Below are positions 21,210-31,439 of a stretch of DNA of 64,000 nt, one piece after another (the first letter of the stretch is position 1; every line of letters begins with the position of its first letter). The notes beneath the pieces were generated by a model. It had not been told where the DNA came from. It made no database searches and saw only the letters and a list, made by a program, of their open reading frames with translations. The position numbers were made by a program, and so were the translations under genes. The stretch comes from Isoetes taiwanensis (Eukaryota; Streptophyta; Lycopodiopsida; Isoetales; Isoetaceae). Where the stretch lies: the NCBI GenBank assembly GCA_021234155.1, contig JAJEKV010000030.1, positions 10,240,526 through 10,304,525 on the forward strand, given 5' to 3'.

Positions 21210-21620
21210 TACATCTTGCATTAACATTAAAATAGACATCATCATCATCATTAATTTAAAAAGTGACTTAATAAATGTTTTGAAGTGGATATCCTTGACA
21301 ACTCGACGATAGTGACTAAATATCAAATTTGAGAATAGTAGAAATGTTCCTAAGAGAGGTATACAAGGAAGTTTCTTGAAGCTTTAAACAAGTATTCCGT
21401 CGATATTGGAACATGGCATGATGTATCAAACAAAAAAAAAAGGAAGAGAAAAAAAAAACTCACAATTTGTCTCAACATCGTAAGATCTCATAAGTAGTTC
21501 CTGTTTATATGTTCAAACGTCTACCCATAACTTGATGACCATAGATTTCATTGCTTATTTTGAGCTACAGAAATTGCAGAACAAGCTACCAATTTAAGGA
21601 ATTCAAACCCCTTCAACTAA
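21210..21620. repeat. Dispersed repeat R4, copy 1 (upstream of NCL)
   Basis: The block with ATCATCATC, TTTTGAAGTGGATATCCTTGACAA, GTGACTAAATATCAA and AGAGGTATAC, then TAGATTTCATTGCTTATTTTGA, matches 45770-46060, which lies just beyond R3 copy 2. Its last 120 bp are repeated again at 22045-22170, directly before the NCL start codon. Confidence 0.75.
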
Positions 21621-21941
21621 AATCAGTAAAAAGGGAGCAAGATACTTAGCATAGTGCATCAGATCTGAAGAGAACATAAACAAAAGGAAATGGTGCTCCT
21701 CGATGCCATAGCCAGAGCTACACAAATGTGGGCATTAAAAAATCAATTCTAATCTAGGTCAGGGGAAAATATAAAAAGAACTCCCTTATTTCTATAATGA
21801 CTTGGCTTTCTGTGTCGCTGGTGACCCGCCCCCTGCTACAGTCGCTCACGGGACCCAACGTCCACAGTGGAAAGGGGTCCCAAGTGACGTTCCCCTAGAA
21901 GAAGGAAGAGAGAGAGGGGGAAAACAAAAAGGGGGAAGAAA

Positions 21942-21959
21942 GAATAGAATAGAATAGAA
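21942..21959. repeat. Short (GAATA)n tail
   Basis: A run of AGAATAGAATAGAATAGAA, likely the tail of another minus-oriented copy of the (TTCTA)n-tailed family. The body (21641-21940) is not recognisable beyond purine-rich sequence. Confidence 0.45.
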
Positions 21960-22044
21960 GAGGAGGCTCCACTAACAGTTAATTATTTAGTTAATTATTT
22001 GGTACGTAATAACAGTTTGTCTAGCATCTCATAAGCACTTAGTT

Positions 22045-22170
22045 CTTTTTTTTTTATATGTTGAAATGCGAACCCAACTTGGTCACGTAGCTGATTGTAG
22101 ATTTCATTGCCTGTTTTGAGCTGCAAAAATTGCAGAACGAGCTACGTATTCAAGGAATTGAAACCCCTTT
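22045..22170. repeat. Partial R4 copy abutting the NCL start codon
   Basis: TATATGTTGAAATGCG..., GTAGATTTCATTGCCTGTTTTGAG, AAATTGCAGAACGAGCTAC and AAGGAATTGAAACCCCTT closely parallel 21500-21620, 550 bp upstream. The match stops a few bases before the NCL ATG at 22175. The leader of the gene is thus repeat-derived. Confidence 0.75.
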
Positions 22171-22174
22171 CTTG

Positions 22175-24456
22175 ATGGCCTTGCTCGGAAGACATACCTG
22201 CATGTTCATCCTCTTTGGCATCTTCACATTGACGCATCCTGTTGTGACACATGCCCATACTCATGGATCTGATTACCTCCAGTCTGTGACAAGCCAAGCC
22301 AAGCTCTACGAGGAGAATTATGGGTTTTTGCCTTGTTCAAACAACATTTTCGGAAGCTTGTTCCTTTTGGCGGTTTATGGTTTCTTGATGTTTCAAGCTG
22401 CTAAGATTTTGTCTGAAGGAAGTGAAATGTTGCTAGTTGTCTTGAACCCTGGAATTATTGGAGGATTAGTTCTTCCCATTCTTGGCGCCTTACCAGATGC
22501 ACTAGTGATACTTGGTAAGTACTTTGCGTTGATATATGTGCAGCAAACTTATGTTTTATCTTTAGAATCCAGCAAGCAGCATTCTATGCAATATGATTGT
22601 CTAATAATATCATAATTTTTAGAATTTTGATATGCACATGTACAGCATCTGGATTTGGCGCAAGTGCAGAGGATGCACAGTTCCAGGTGTTGGTTGGGAT
22701 GGGTCTTCTTGCTGGATCGACTGTAATGCTGCTCACACTCCTCTGGGGCAGTTCCTTAGTTGTTGGTCGTTGTGATATGAACGAGAATGGTGAAGCTAGA
22801 GATAATGAACTTTCCAAAAAATTTGACATTTGCAGTAAGCAGTTCTCTACAAGCGATTTTCTAATTGTGCAAAGAATCTACAAAATCAAGTCCTCCATTT
22901 TTCGTTTCATTCTGCAGAAACTGGAATATCAACAGATCCACTAACACGTATGACAGCTTGGATTATGATAATAACAGTCCTACCGTATATAATTGCACAA
23001 ATCCCACATGCTGTTTCGAAGCCTCAATATGGTCATCTTTTTGCAACCATAAGTTGTGTGCTAGCATTTGTTGAACTCTTCGGTTATTGTACTTACCAGG
23101 TTTTTAAACATAAGAATCCCTTCTGTTTGGTTCATGATCCTCAGTATATGCATCTGATCTCTATCTCTGAATTATATCTTATGGAACATGATAACTATCA
23201 TTGAAATAGCAGTCACTATTTTGTCAGGTCATTGTAAACTAAAAGTGCAATTTTGGCAGATAAGTTCACCATGGATTCAAGAATGGCGATTGATCAGAGC
23301 AAAGGAGCACTTTATGAGAACTCACGTTTTAGGTAAAGCATATAACAAATATGGCAACTTACTGCGAGAAGATGGAACTCCAAATTTAGAAGTTCTTAGC
23401 AAGTAAGTGACCCTTCTGTTACAAAATCTAAAACTCTTCTTCTATATGATCACGTGTCACAACCACCATTCTTCATATGCTTCCAGAATCTTTGAGTCCT
23501 GTGATACAAATGGTGACGAGAAGCTTTCTGTAAGTGAGCTCAAAGCCTTTCTAGTTGGCCTTGAAATCAGGGAAGACAATTTCGACAAAATTTTGCCTGT
23601 AGAGGAACAAGCCAAAAACTGGTTAGTTAAATTTGATGCATCCCATGATGGATATTTACAAAAGCAAGAGTTTGTTGATGGCATGTACAAGTGGTTGAGA
23701 TCTGAGGCAATGTCAAGGAAGGCCACTCAAGAACCTACTTTGTGGGATGGACTATTAGAGGTTGGTTATCTTACTCAGGCTTGAAGCTTAGGTTTCAACT
23801 TCTAATGAGCACAACTCATATGTGCAAGCAGGGTTGGAAAACTGAGATAATAAACCAGTTTGAAGATGAAAAAAAGGAATCACAGAAGGACAGTAGCCGA
23901 CAAACAATAATACTAAAGGCCTCCATGTTCATGTTATGTGGAGCTGCAGTAGCTGGAGTGCTATCAGACCCCCTAGTGGGTGCCATCACCAACTTTTCAA
24001 CTGCAACCAAAATTCCACCCTTCTTCATAGCCTTCATTGCAACACCACTGGCTATTGGTTCTAGTGAAGCAATTTCATCTCTAATGTTTGCATCCCGGAA
24101 GAAAAAGAGAAGCATATCAATGACATATTCTCAGGTAAATAATTTCACTACTACTGCTAAAAGTTATGTTGGTGCTCTTTCCCTTCCTAATGCTCAACCG
24201 CCTACAGATTTATGGTGGAGTAGCTATGAACAACACTATGTGCCTTGGTATATTCTTGCTTATTGTGCTGGTCCGAGGACTGGACTGGAACTTCTCATCC
24301 GAAGTCACTGTAATTGTTGTAGTGACCATTGTAATGGGAGCAATTGGCAGTACAAGAACCAATTTTCCACTCTGGATGGGTCTCCTTGCCTTGGTCTTTT
24401 ATCCTCTGGCCATTGTAATGGTGGTCATTTTTTACTATGTCCTCATGTGGACATAA
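22175..24456 (+). CDS. NCL: EF-hand Na+/Ca2+ exchanger-like protein, seven exons, intact
   Basis: Exons 22175-22514, 22646-22834, 22918-23099, 23260-23402, 23487-23760, 23832-24134 and 24208-24456 join in frame (1680 nt, 559 aa). All introns are GT-AG. Order: signal-like hydrophobic N-terminus (residues 8-20), NCX alpha-1 motif GGLVLPILGALPDAL (96-110), two EF-hand loops (DTNGDEKLSVSE 291-302; DASHDGYLQKQE 335-346), NCX alpha-2 motif TPLAIGSSEAISSL (447-460), and C-terminal membrane helices. This is the layout and roughly the length of plant NCL proteins (Arabidopsis about 585 aa), membrane cation exchangers tied to Ca2+/Na+ balance and salt response. The first ATG is used; upstream sequence is repeat. 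Family assignment is firm; ion selectivity is not predictable. Confidence 0.93.
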
Positions 24457-24660
24457 TCATATCCTTAGAATTAAGTTCTGATTGAACAAACTCCCATCAA
24501 ACAATCATCCTAGGACACTTCTCAAACTACCATGAACACTAGAACTCGAACTTCTCCCTCTTGGAAAAGGAGGCTTGATTTGTTAAATTCCTTGGAAGCC
24601 TTGCAAGCAGGGTTGGAAATTGAAGGCTGCAAGCCTTGCAAGACCCTAAAAACCATGCAA

Positions 24661-24666
24661 AATAAA
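24661..24666 (+). promoter_or_regulatory. AATAAA, possible NCL polyadenylation signal inside the TIR element
   Basis: A canonical AATAAA lies 205 bp after the NCL stop codon and 53 bp inside the TIR element. No other AATAAA is seen between the stop codon and the element. If used, the transposon end supplies the 3' end of the NCL mRNA. Confidence 0.3.
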
Positions 24667-24889
24667 GTCTAAAAAAAAGTAGACCTCCAAAAACAAGTCT
24701 ACATTTTCCATAGCCTTGCAAAATGAAAGTAAAAAAAAAATTTTGCCATGCAACAAAAAGTCTACTTTTGGCATAGCCATGCCCCCTATTTTAAATATGT
24801 ATGTATACAAGAAATTTAATGCGTCCTATGCACATTGTTCCAGTTTTAGCATGTTAATGGGGCAAGGACCTATTCTCTTGTGATTCCTC

Positions 24890-25640
24890 TATATTCTTCA
24901 ACATTCTATATACTATATTTAGCATTCATCAAGATTCCCCCAGATTCTCTTAGAATTTTCTATTTTGATTGAGGTGCTTACCCATGAGCGTTTAGAACCT
25001 TCCAAAATAATCTATTTTGGATCTGTGCAACATTTCTAAAACACTTTCTATTTTTAGACTGAGGCGCTTGCCCTGAGCATTTAGAACATTTTTTTTCAAG
25101 ATTTATATTGTACACCTTTATTATGAAACATTTTAGAACATTCTATTGTGGCTCTTTGCAAAATCTTAAAAAAAACTCTAAGATTTCATCAAGATTTTCT
25201 TAGATTCCCTTAGATATTATGAAGATTCCCTTAGATTCAACTAGATTAAGAGATTCCGTTAGACTTGTAAATATTTTCCTACATTCTCTTATAATTTATG
25301 AGATTTCCTTATATTCCCTTTAATTCTCCTAGATTCCCTTATATTCTAGAAATTTCTAGAGCATTCTAGAACTTTCTGGAACATTCTGAAACTTTCAAAA
25401 CATCCTAGAACTTTCTGGAAGTATTTCCCTATTCCCTTACATTTCTGAAGATTCCCCTACATTCTAGAACTTATTAGAACAATTTGGGATTCTGGAAGGA
25501 TTCTATTAGATTCCCCCTAGATTCTCTTATATTTCAAAACATTCTAGAATATTCTGGAACTTTTTAGAACATTCTAGAAGATTTTAGAACTTTCTAGAGC
25601 CTCCAGAACGTTCTAGAACTTTCTTGAACTATCTAGAATG
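24890..25640. repeat. TTC/GAA decamer field, heat-shock-element-like array
   Basis: The field is rich in ATTCTAGAA-, GATTCCCTTA- and TTCTGGAAC-type words. Its core at 25341-25400 is six strict 10-bp units (ATATTCTAGA, AATTTCTAGA, GCATTCTAGA, ACTTTCTGGA, ACATTCTGAA, ACTTTCAAAA). They place TTC and GAA (or one-off variants) alternately every 5 bp, which is exactly the nTTCnnGAAn layout of a heat-shock element with about eleven consecutive half sites. A second dense run lies at about 25531-25632. A diverged ~85-bp duplication (TGAGGTGCTTACCCATGAGC) lies at 24960-25110. Confidence 0.8.
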
Positions 25641-25705
25641 TTATATTCTATCTTAATTAGAACATTACCCTTAAGTATATTTAAAATATAAATTGTTTAT
25701 GGAAT

Positions 25706-25788
25706 TAATGCTTGGTTTAGTGGTTAGAGTGGGGGGTTTGGGGGGTTGAGGGCCAGGGTTCGAATCCCCCAATAACATAAAAAATTTT
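25706..25788 (+). ncRNA. tRNA-like Pol III unit (SINE-head type)
   Basis: The A box TGGTTTAGTGG (25713-25723) fits TRGYNNANNNG. The B box GGTTCGAATCC (25757-25767) matches the consensus exactly, 44 bp later. A TTTT run at 25785-25788 could end transcription. Folded as a tRNA the acceptor pairs poorly (4 of 7 positions including G-T) and the T stem pairs only three G-C. It is therefore not a working tRNA but a tRNA-derived promoter such as a SINE head. Four G tracts (25731-25758) sit between the boxes. Confidence 0.6.
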
Positions 25789-25819
25789 AAAAGCCTTTCC
25801 TTAAGGGACGAGCATTCAA

Positions 25820-26215
25820 CATGAGCCTTAGGATCTTAGACTCGATCAACGATCACGATCTCACCATATAAAAGCAATATGAGCCGTAGGATCTATTACA
25901 TATAATTTCCAAAGCCATGTGGACCGTAGGATATGTACCAAGCCATCTGAGCCGTAGGATCTCGGATCGACGATCAGGATCAAGATCAACCTGGACCGTT
26001 AGATCGATTACATATAATTCCCAAAGCCATGTGCACCGTAGGATGTGTCCCAAACCAACATGAGCCGTAGGATCTCGGACCGACGATCAGGATCAAATCA
26101 ACCTGGACCGTAGGATCGCTTATATATAATCGTATACAAACTCCCAAGCCATCTAGGCCGTAGGATACGTCCCAAAGCCACGTGAGCCGTAGTATCTCGG
26201 ATCAACGGTCGGATT
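25820..26215. repeat. CCGTAGGAT repeat field
   Basis: About ten copies of (GA)GCCGTAGGATCT or GGACCGTAGGATNG, spaced 29-51 bp, are organised into a higher-order unit of about 113-121 bp. Each unit also contains CTCGGATCGACGATCAGGATC and TATAATTCCCAAAGCCA. The field occupies the right half of the TIR element. The rest of the element (26220-26928) is AT-rich and shows no gene. Confidence 0.8.
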
Positions 26216-26955
26216 GAGTAGGACAAACATAAGAACATATATATGGTATGATGTATTATATACGTATTATGTATCAACCAACCATTGTACTATTACGATA
26301 TAGATATCATATATTCTAAAGAAATAAAAAATGGAGAATAATATATATAAATAGTAAGAAATTCTTCATTTACATTATAGCATTATAATTATGGTTTGGC
26401 ATGGCGGCAAGTAATATTGTCAACCGAAATTTGGATTCTAAAAAAATTCATTTGCTTGCTTTATGAAATTGGGGGAATTTTTTTCCTCTTTTCTTTCTCT
26501 GATACTTCTAACGTCGATGACTGCGCGGCTCTAAATTGTGTCCCGAATCGTTAGATCATGCCCCAAATTCATCAAATCATGCCCCGAATCAACAGGATTG
26601 TATCAACCGAATCCATTTGAGCAGCCGGAATGCATAAATCAAACTTGAATACAGAATCTTTGAATTAATTTGGGCAGCCAGAATACAAGACAATGCTTCT
26701 TGCTGAAGAACGGGAAGAGCTGAAATTTAATGATGTTCATACAATCTTTTATGTGTTAAATATTGCGAGTGCATTATTACGTTTATGTATTTTAAGGAGA
26801 AAAAAAAATTAAGGCCGCGCATTGTTACTTTTACACTAACAATACAAATGAAAGTCTAATTTATATTATGCCATGCAATTTAAAAGTCCACTTTTTAGGG
26901 TGACCTTCAAAAAAAAAGTAAGGGCAACCCTTCAATTTCCAACCCTCTTGCAAGC

Positions 26956-27485
26956 TACCATGTGGAAATTGAAATTTCAAAGTACATCTTAGAAATAACA
27001 GGATATTTTTCTTCTAAATTAGCCATTTTTCTTGGTATTTCCAGTAGAAATAGAAATGAAGAGGGAGTATGTAGCTGGTAGATTAGCCTAGATCAAGCAG
27101 GAAACCTCCAGATTTTACCCAAAAAAATTCCCGAACCAAAAAAGGAGGTTAACATGAGGGTTTTTCCTGGAACTATTCTGGGTTCATCCACCAGAATTCG
27201 TCCAGCATACCAGCAATCCATATATTTCAACTGGGATGTGCTTAATCCGGCCATATTGGGGGTGGTTAACCTGGCCTCCCAGAATCAGCCACCCCATGCC
27301 CATCCCAGATGACAACCCCATTTCATGGCCTTGTTCGATGCCTCTGATGACCGATCCATGCCTCACCCCATACCCATCCCAACCACCCCACATCCCCCAT
27401 TTGCATACCCTATCATACTTGCCAGATTGTACCTGACACCTCCCACGATCGAAAATGCACATCATACCAGAATTTTTGCATAGGT
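26956..27485. other. Spacer without recognised gene
   Basis: AT-rich sequence up to 27180 is followed by C-rich non-repetitive DNA (27260-27440, many CCCC runs on the plus strand). No protein match and no repeat copy elsewhere in the window was found. Confidence 0.5.
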
Positions 27486-27640
27486 CTATCAATCAGGACG
27501 GTGTCCTGATTAACCATAAAGAACCATGTCCTGATTGACCATAAAGGACTGTATCCTGATTAATCATGCGCTGATTAACCATAAAGGACCATATCCTGAT
27601 TAACCATAAAGAACCAGATGAACCTATTTTTTGATTAACC
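27486..27640. repeat. TTAACCATAAAGGACC minisatellite, left block
   Basis: Five to six copies of about 25 bp (consensus CTGATTAACCATAAAGGACC plus ATGTC). The same unit resumes at 29660, after about 2 kb of unrelated DNA that includes a LINE fragment. The two blocks were probably one array. Confidence 0.85.
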
Positions 27641-27659
27641 ATAGGTATGACCGGCATAG

Positions 27660-28677
27660 TGGATGCAATTGCGGCAGTCAAGGATTTTGCCAAAGAGTGG
27701 GGTCGAGAGTCTGCAGCAGCAGGTCGTGCTTCTGGACACTTTGTATCAGGACCTGCTCCATTCTCGACAGGGACGTCTTCCAGGTGTTCATGATCGTGAT
27801 ATTTTGGCACAGATCCAAGCATTGGAGGAGGAGCAAATTCAGCAAGCAAAGATGAAGGCAGGTCTGCAGTGGTTTCGTGATGGAGACCGTTGTACAGGCT
27901 TCTTTTTTTGTGCAGCTAAGAGGCGTCGCATGACATCAACCATGTCATGCAAGATGCTGTTTTATCTAGGATTTCCCCCATCATCTCTGGTGAGCAGCGA
28001 GAGTCAATAGAGGCGGCTATGACAGCTGACGATTTTAAATCGGCAGTCTTTGAACTGAAAAGAGGCAAATGCCCAGGTTTGGATGGTTTGCCAATTGAGT
28101 TCTTCCAGGAGTATTGGGAATGGCTGGAGCCAGATGTGTATGATGCTTTCTGTGACTTTCGGCAGTCCACTGCTTTGGATAGAATTCTAAACACAGGTGC
28201 CATCTCACTCATCCCCAAGGTCAAGGATCCTTAGACTATTTCAGATTGGCGGCCCATCACTTTATTGCCATCCGTATATAAGATCTTCGCCAAGGCTTTT
28301 GCAGAGCGGGTAAAGGACATCTTGGCAGAGTCCATCTCAACAACCCAGTCAGGTTTTCTTCCAAAACGGTGCATCTTGAATAATGTTCTTTGCTTTGCTT
28401 ACAAAGGGAATTTATTGGGCACGTAGGCAAAACCTTCCAGTTGTATACCTTAAGCTTGATTTTGCAAAAGCTTATGACAGTGTCAGCTGGGAATTCATGC
28501 GTCGTTGTATGCTAAGACTGGGATTTGGGGAACAATTCACATCAGATATTATGAAGCTGCATATCTCTGCTCGGGCGACTGTCCTGTTCCATGGTGAGCC
28601 GTCACATGCCTTTTCACTCAGTCGTGGTATTCGCCAGGGATGCCCTTTAGCACCATTGCTTTTCACAATTGTTTTTT
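27660..28677 (+). pseudogene. LINE ORF2 fragment (reverse transcriptase)
   Basis: Plus-strand pieces read KMKAGLQWFRDGDRCTGFFF (27855-27914), RGKCPGLDGLPIEFFQEYW (28061-28117), DWRPITLLPS (about 28238-28267), LKLDFAKAYDSVSWEF (28447-28494) and SRGIRQGCPLAPLLFTIV (28620-28673). These are RT blocks of L1-type non-LTR retrotransposons. Two or more frameshifts and stops are present. The copy stops just before the catalytic (F/Y)ADD box at a poly-T run. It lacks the endonuclease end too, so it is truncated at both sides and inactive. Confidence 0.85.
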
Positions 28678-29152
28678 TTTTGAAGAACTGTGTCATCAAT
28701 ATATTAAAAGAATGGTAATGTTACAAAGCAAGTGAGGAGGAAGGAGAACTGCCCCAAAGAGACAGCGATACCTCGACACTCCACAACAAACTCACAAAAA
28801 AACTGCAACTCCAACTTGATACTCAATTCTATAGCATGGAGTTCAGATATCATAATCAGTTTTGTAACATGAAGCATAATATGTTTAACATGACAAGAAT
28901 CATAAAAAATATAGAGACGTCCAAGAATATGCTTTTAATAGATATCCAAGAATCTGTCATCAAGATCTCATTCTAGTAGCATACAATGTTGTCTCAATAT
29001 ACATTTGGTACTTTTAAGACATAATACTATTATTTCGCTTACACAATCAAACCTGAATAATGCATCATACTTGGGCATATAAATATCCATAAATCCCTTC
29101 TTAAGAAATGAGATTTCCTGTTATAACTTGAAAATTTGTATATCTAATCTGA

Positions 29153-29600
29153 TTAGAGTCGTTCTAGCCATCCGAGTTTTTTCTTGGAAGGCCAAAAGGC
29201 TATGAAATCTTCGTAGCCTATCAGTTTGAGTTTGTCCATGAATAGATTCATTGCAATCTTCCTGAATATATAAGCATCAGCACAACCACAACAGAGTAGC
29301 AAAAAGGTCCTAAGGCCATATAAGCCAGCATGCATATGTATTGTTTTTCAGAAAGTACAATGTGCTATTATGATCAATAACAATAAAACTCAGTTCAAAC
29401 CTGAATATTCACTTGTTTTGCTTGGCAGCTATCTGTAGATTAGCATGCAAGAACATCTTCGACCAGCTTGAACGATGCTTTGAATGGCTGCATCGGCCAA
29501 CAATGGAAAAGCTAAAACTTGGCAGTGCAGTGCAGACCATCCCATAAAATCACCATCTACAACACCCAAGAAGTCCCGCCAAATGGCAAACTTCCGCTCT
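29153..29600 (-). pseudogene. Unrecognised minus-strand coding remnant
   Basis: Two minus-strand pieces look protein-like: about 29600-29440 (FLGVVDGDFMGWSALHCQVL and on) and, after a plausible acceptor (TATATATTCAG), about 29257-29155 (KLKLIGYEDFIAFWPSKKKL, ending in a stop). They could be two exons of one small gene or LINE-derived. No family is recognised. DNA from 28678 to 29150 shows nothing. Confidence 0.25.
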
Positions 29601-29659
29601 ACTAATCCCGGGAACACCAGAAAGCTTTGAAATAGCTTGTACCTGAGTCGAGGAATCAG

Positions 29660-30520
29660 AGAGGCTATGAAGGACCATGTCCTGATTAGCCATGCTCTGA
29701 TTAACAATAAAGGATCATGTCCTCATTAACCACACAGGTCTCGATTAATCATAAAGTACCATATCCTAATTAGTCGCACAGGTCTTAATTAAACATAAAG
29801 AACCATGTCTTTAGGAACCTCATAGGTCTTGATTAACCATAAAGACCATGTCCTGAGTGACCATAAAGGACCCTATCCTGATTAATCATGCATTGATTAA
29901 CCATAAAGGACCAGATTAACCTATGTCTTGATCAACCGTAAAGCACCAGAATAACCTATGTCTTGATTAACTATAAAGGACCGTGTCCTGATAAACCATA
30001 AAGGATCATAACATGGTTAACCATGACGGACCATGTCCTGATTAACCATGAAGGACCATGATTAACCATTTCCTAATTAACAATAAATGACCATGTCCTC
30101 ATTAACCACATAAGTGTGACGATCTTGCGTATTTTCCACGTATTTTTCTTATTTTTTGCATAGGTTCATGACAATAGGTCTTGATTAACCATAAAGGACT
30201 GTGTCTTTAGTAATCTCATAGGTCTTGACTAACCATAAAGAACCACGTCCTAATTAGCCCCTTTGATCCTAATTAACCATGCCCTGATTAACCATAAAGG
30301 ATCATGTCCTGATTAACCATAAAGGACCATGTCCTAACTAACCACATAGGTCTTAATTAACCATAAAAAGCCATGTCTTGATTAATTATCTTGGTCGAGA
30401 TTAACCCATGTCTTGATTAACTATAGCGGACCACGTCCTGATTAGACATGTCCTTAATTAACCATTAAGGGCCATGTCCTGCGTAACAATAAAGGACTGT
30501 GTCATGACATGTCTCGTGTA
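29660..30520. repeat. TTAACCATAAAGGACC minisatellite, main block
   Basis: Roughly thirty imperfect copies of a 24-30 bp unit built on GATTAACCATAAAGGACCAT and GTCCT. Variants read 'ACATAGGTCTTGATTAACC'. A short unrelated insert (TATTTTCCACGTATTTTTCT) lies near 30130-30165. Confidence 0.9.
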
Positions 30521-30879
30521 TTTCTTGTACCACTAGGAAAAAGGATATTTCGAGTCTTGGAGGTTTGGTTGTGGTGACCGCCCACACTAAGCGATTCCAG
30601 CAGGAAAGAAATGTCATCGGATCACAATCGGAGCCACGATAACCCTGGGCGCCAGATAAGAAACTTCATTGGCCAAGAGTGGATCACATTCGGACCACGC
30701 CTCAAAGTCACATGCTTTAGAAGAGACTTACATGCCCAGTTCGAAACAATTAAAAGGGACAATGAAAGTTTTGAGGGGATCCCTATATGTTTCAGAGGTT
30801 GTCCAAATCATACCCATGCATCTGGCCTCTCTAAGGCAGATCGAGAATGCAAGGCACTTAGAAAATGTGACAATGCCTT

Positions 30880-31145
30880 GAATAACTACAAATGATACAA
30901 TGTCTTGATTAACTACAAATATGACCATGTCTTCATTAATTGTGTCCAGATTAGCCATCCTTGTTCAGATTAACCACATATGTCTAGATTAACAACCTTA
31001 AATCTATATCCAGATTAACCACTATTTATGTTCACATTAAACACACTAAAACCATGTCCAGATTAACCACTATTTATGTCCATATTAACCAGACTAAACC
31101 CATGTCCAGATTAACCACAATTTATATCTCTATTAACCATAGGTA
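30880..31145. repeat. Minisatellite, diverged right block
   Basis: A related unit with changed sequence (CATGTCCAGATTAACCACTA, TTTATGTCC) repeats about ten times at 25-30 bp. It lies beyond 360 bp of non-repetitive DNA (30521-30880), which itself shows no recognised gene. Confidence 0.8.
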
Positions 31146-31439
31146 TATTTATTCATGTCCAAAATCTATACAAAGAATCTAAACTTCCATAAAAAATAAG
31201 TGGAAATATCTATAAGAAGAAAGTTCAAATGTTCATTGCAATTTAAGATAATTGAAGCTGATTATGGTTATTTTGGTGATGCGATGGGTTGGAACGGGGA
31301 TGCATAGATAGATAGGCATGAGAAAAATTCTGGTACGATGCGCCTTCTTGATGCTTGGCACGATAATTTGCATCGGCCACACGGATGGTATTGAACTGTC
31401 CTATACAATTGTACAGCGTGCCAACATATTTATTACTGC

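Larger units (their letters stand above)
24608..26946. mobile_element. Composite non-autonomous TIR element (hAT-like), 2.34 kb
   Basis: Perfect 18-bp terminal inverted repeats, AGGGTTGGAAATTGAAGG at 24609-24626 and its complement at 26929-26946, are flanked by identical CTTGCAAGC at 24600-24608 and 26947-26955. Read as an 8-bp duplication CTTGCAAG, the left end is CAGGGTTGG, the classical hAT start. Read as 9 bp, the ends are symmetric AGGG...CCCT. Subterminal regions share GCATGGCA/AAAGT(C)TACTTTT motifs in inverted order. No transposase is present. Inside are a decamer array, a tRNA-like head and a CCGTAGGAT field. It starts 152 bp after the NCL stop codon. Confidence 0.85.

Noticed and set aside
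24600-24608. Calling the TIR element definitely hAT
   Set aside because: The target duplication can be read as 8 bp with a CAGGG end (hAT) or 9 bp with symmetric AGGG/CCCT ends (more like MULE). The sequence alone does not decide, so it is only called hAT-like.
25706-25777. Functional tRNA gene
   Set aside because: Although both Pol III boxes are perfect, the acceptor stem and T stem do not pair well and the anticodon region is a run of G, so it cannot be a working tRNA.
27486-31145. CRISPR-like array
   Set aside because: The units are directly adjacent and imperfect, with no unique spacers of constant length. This is a minisatellite in plant DNA.
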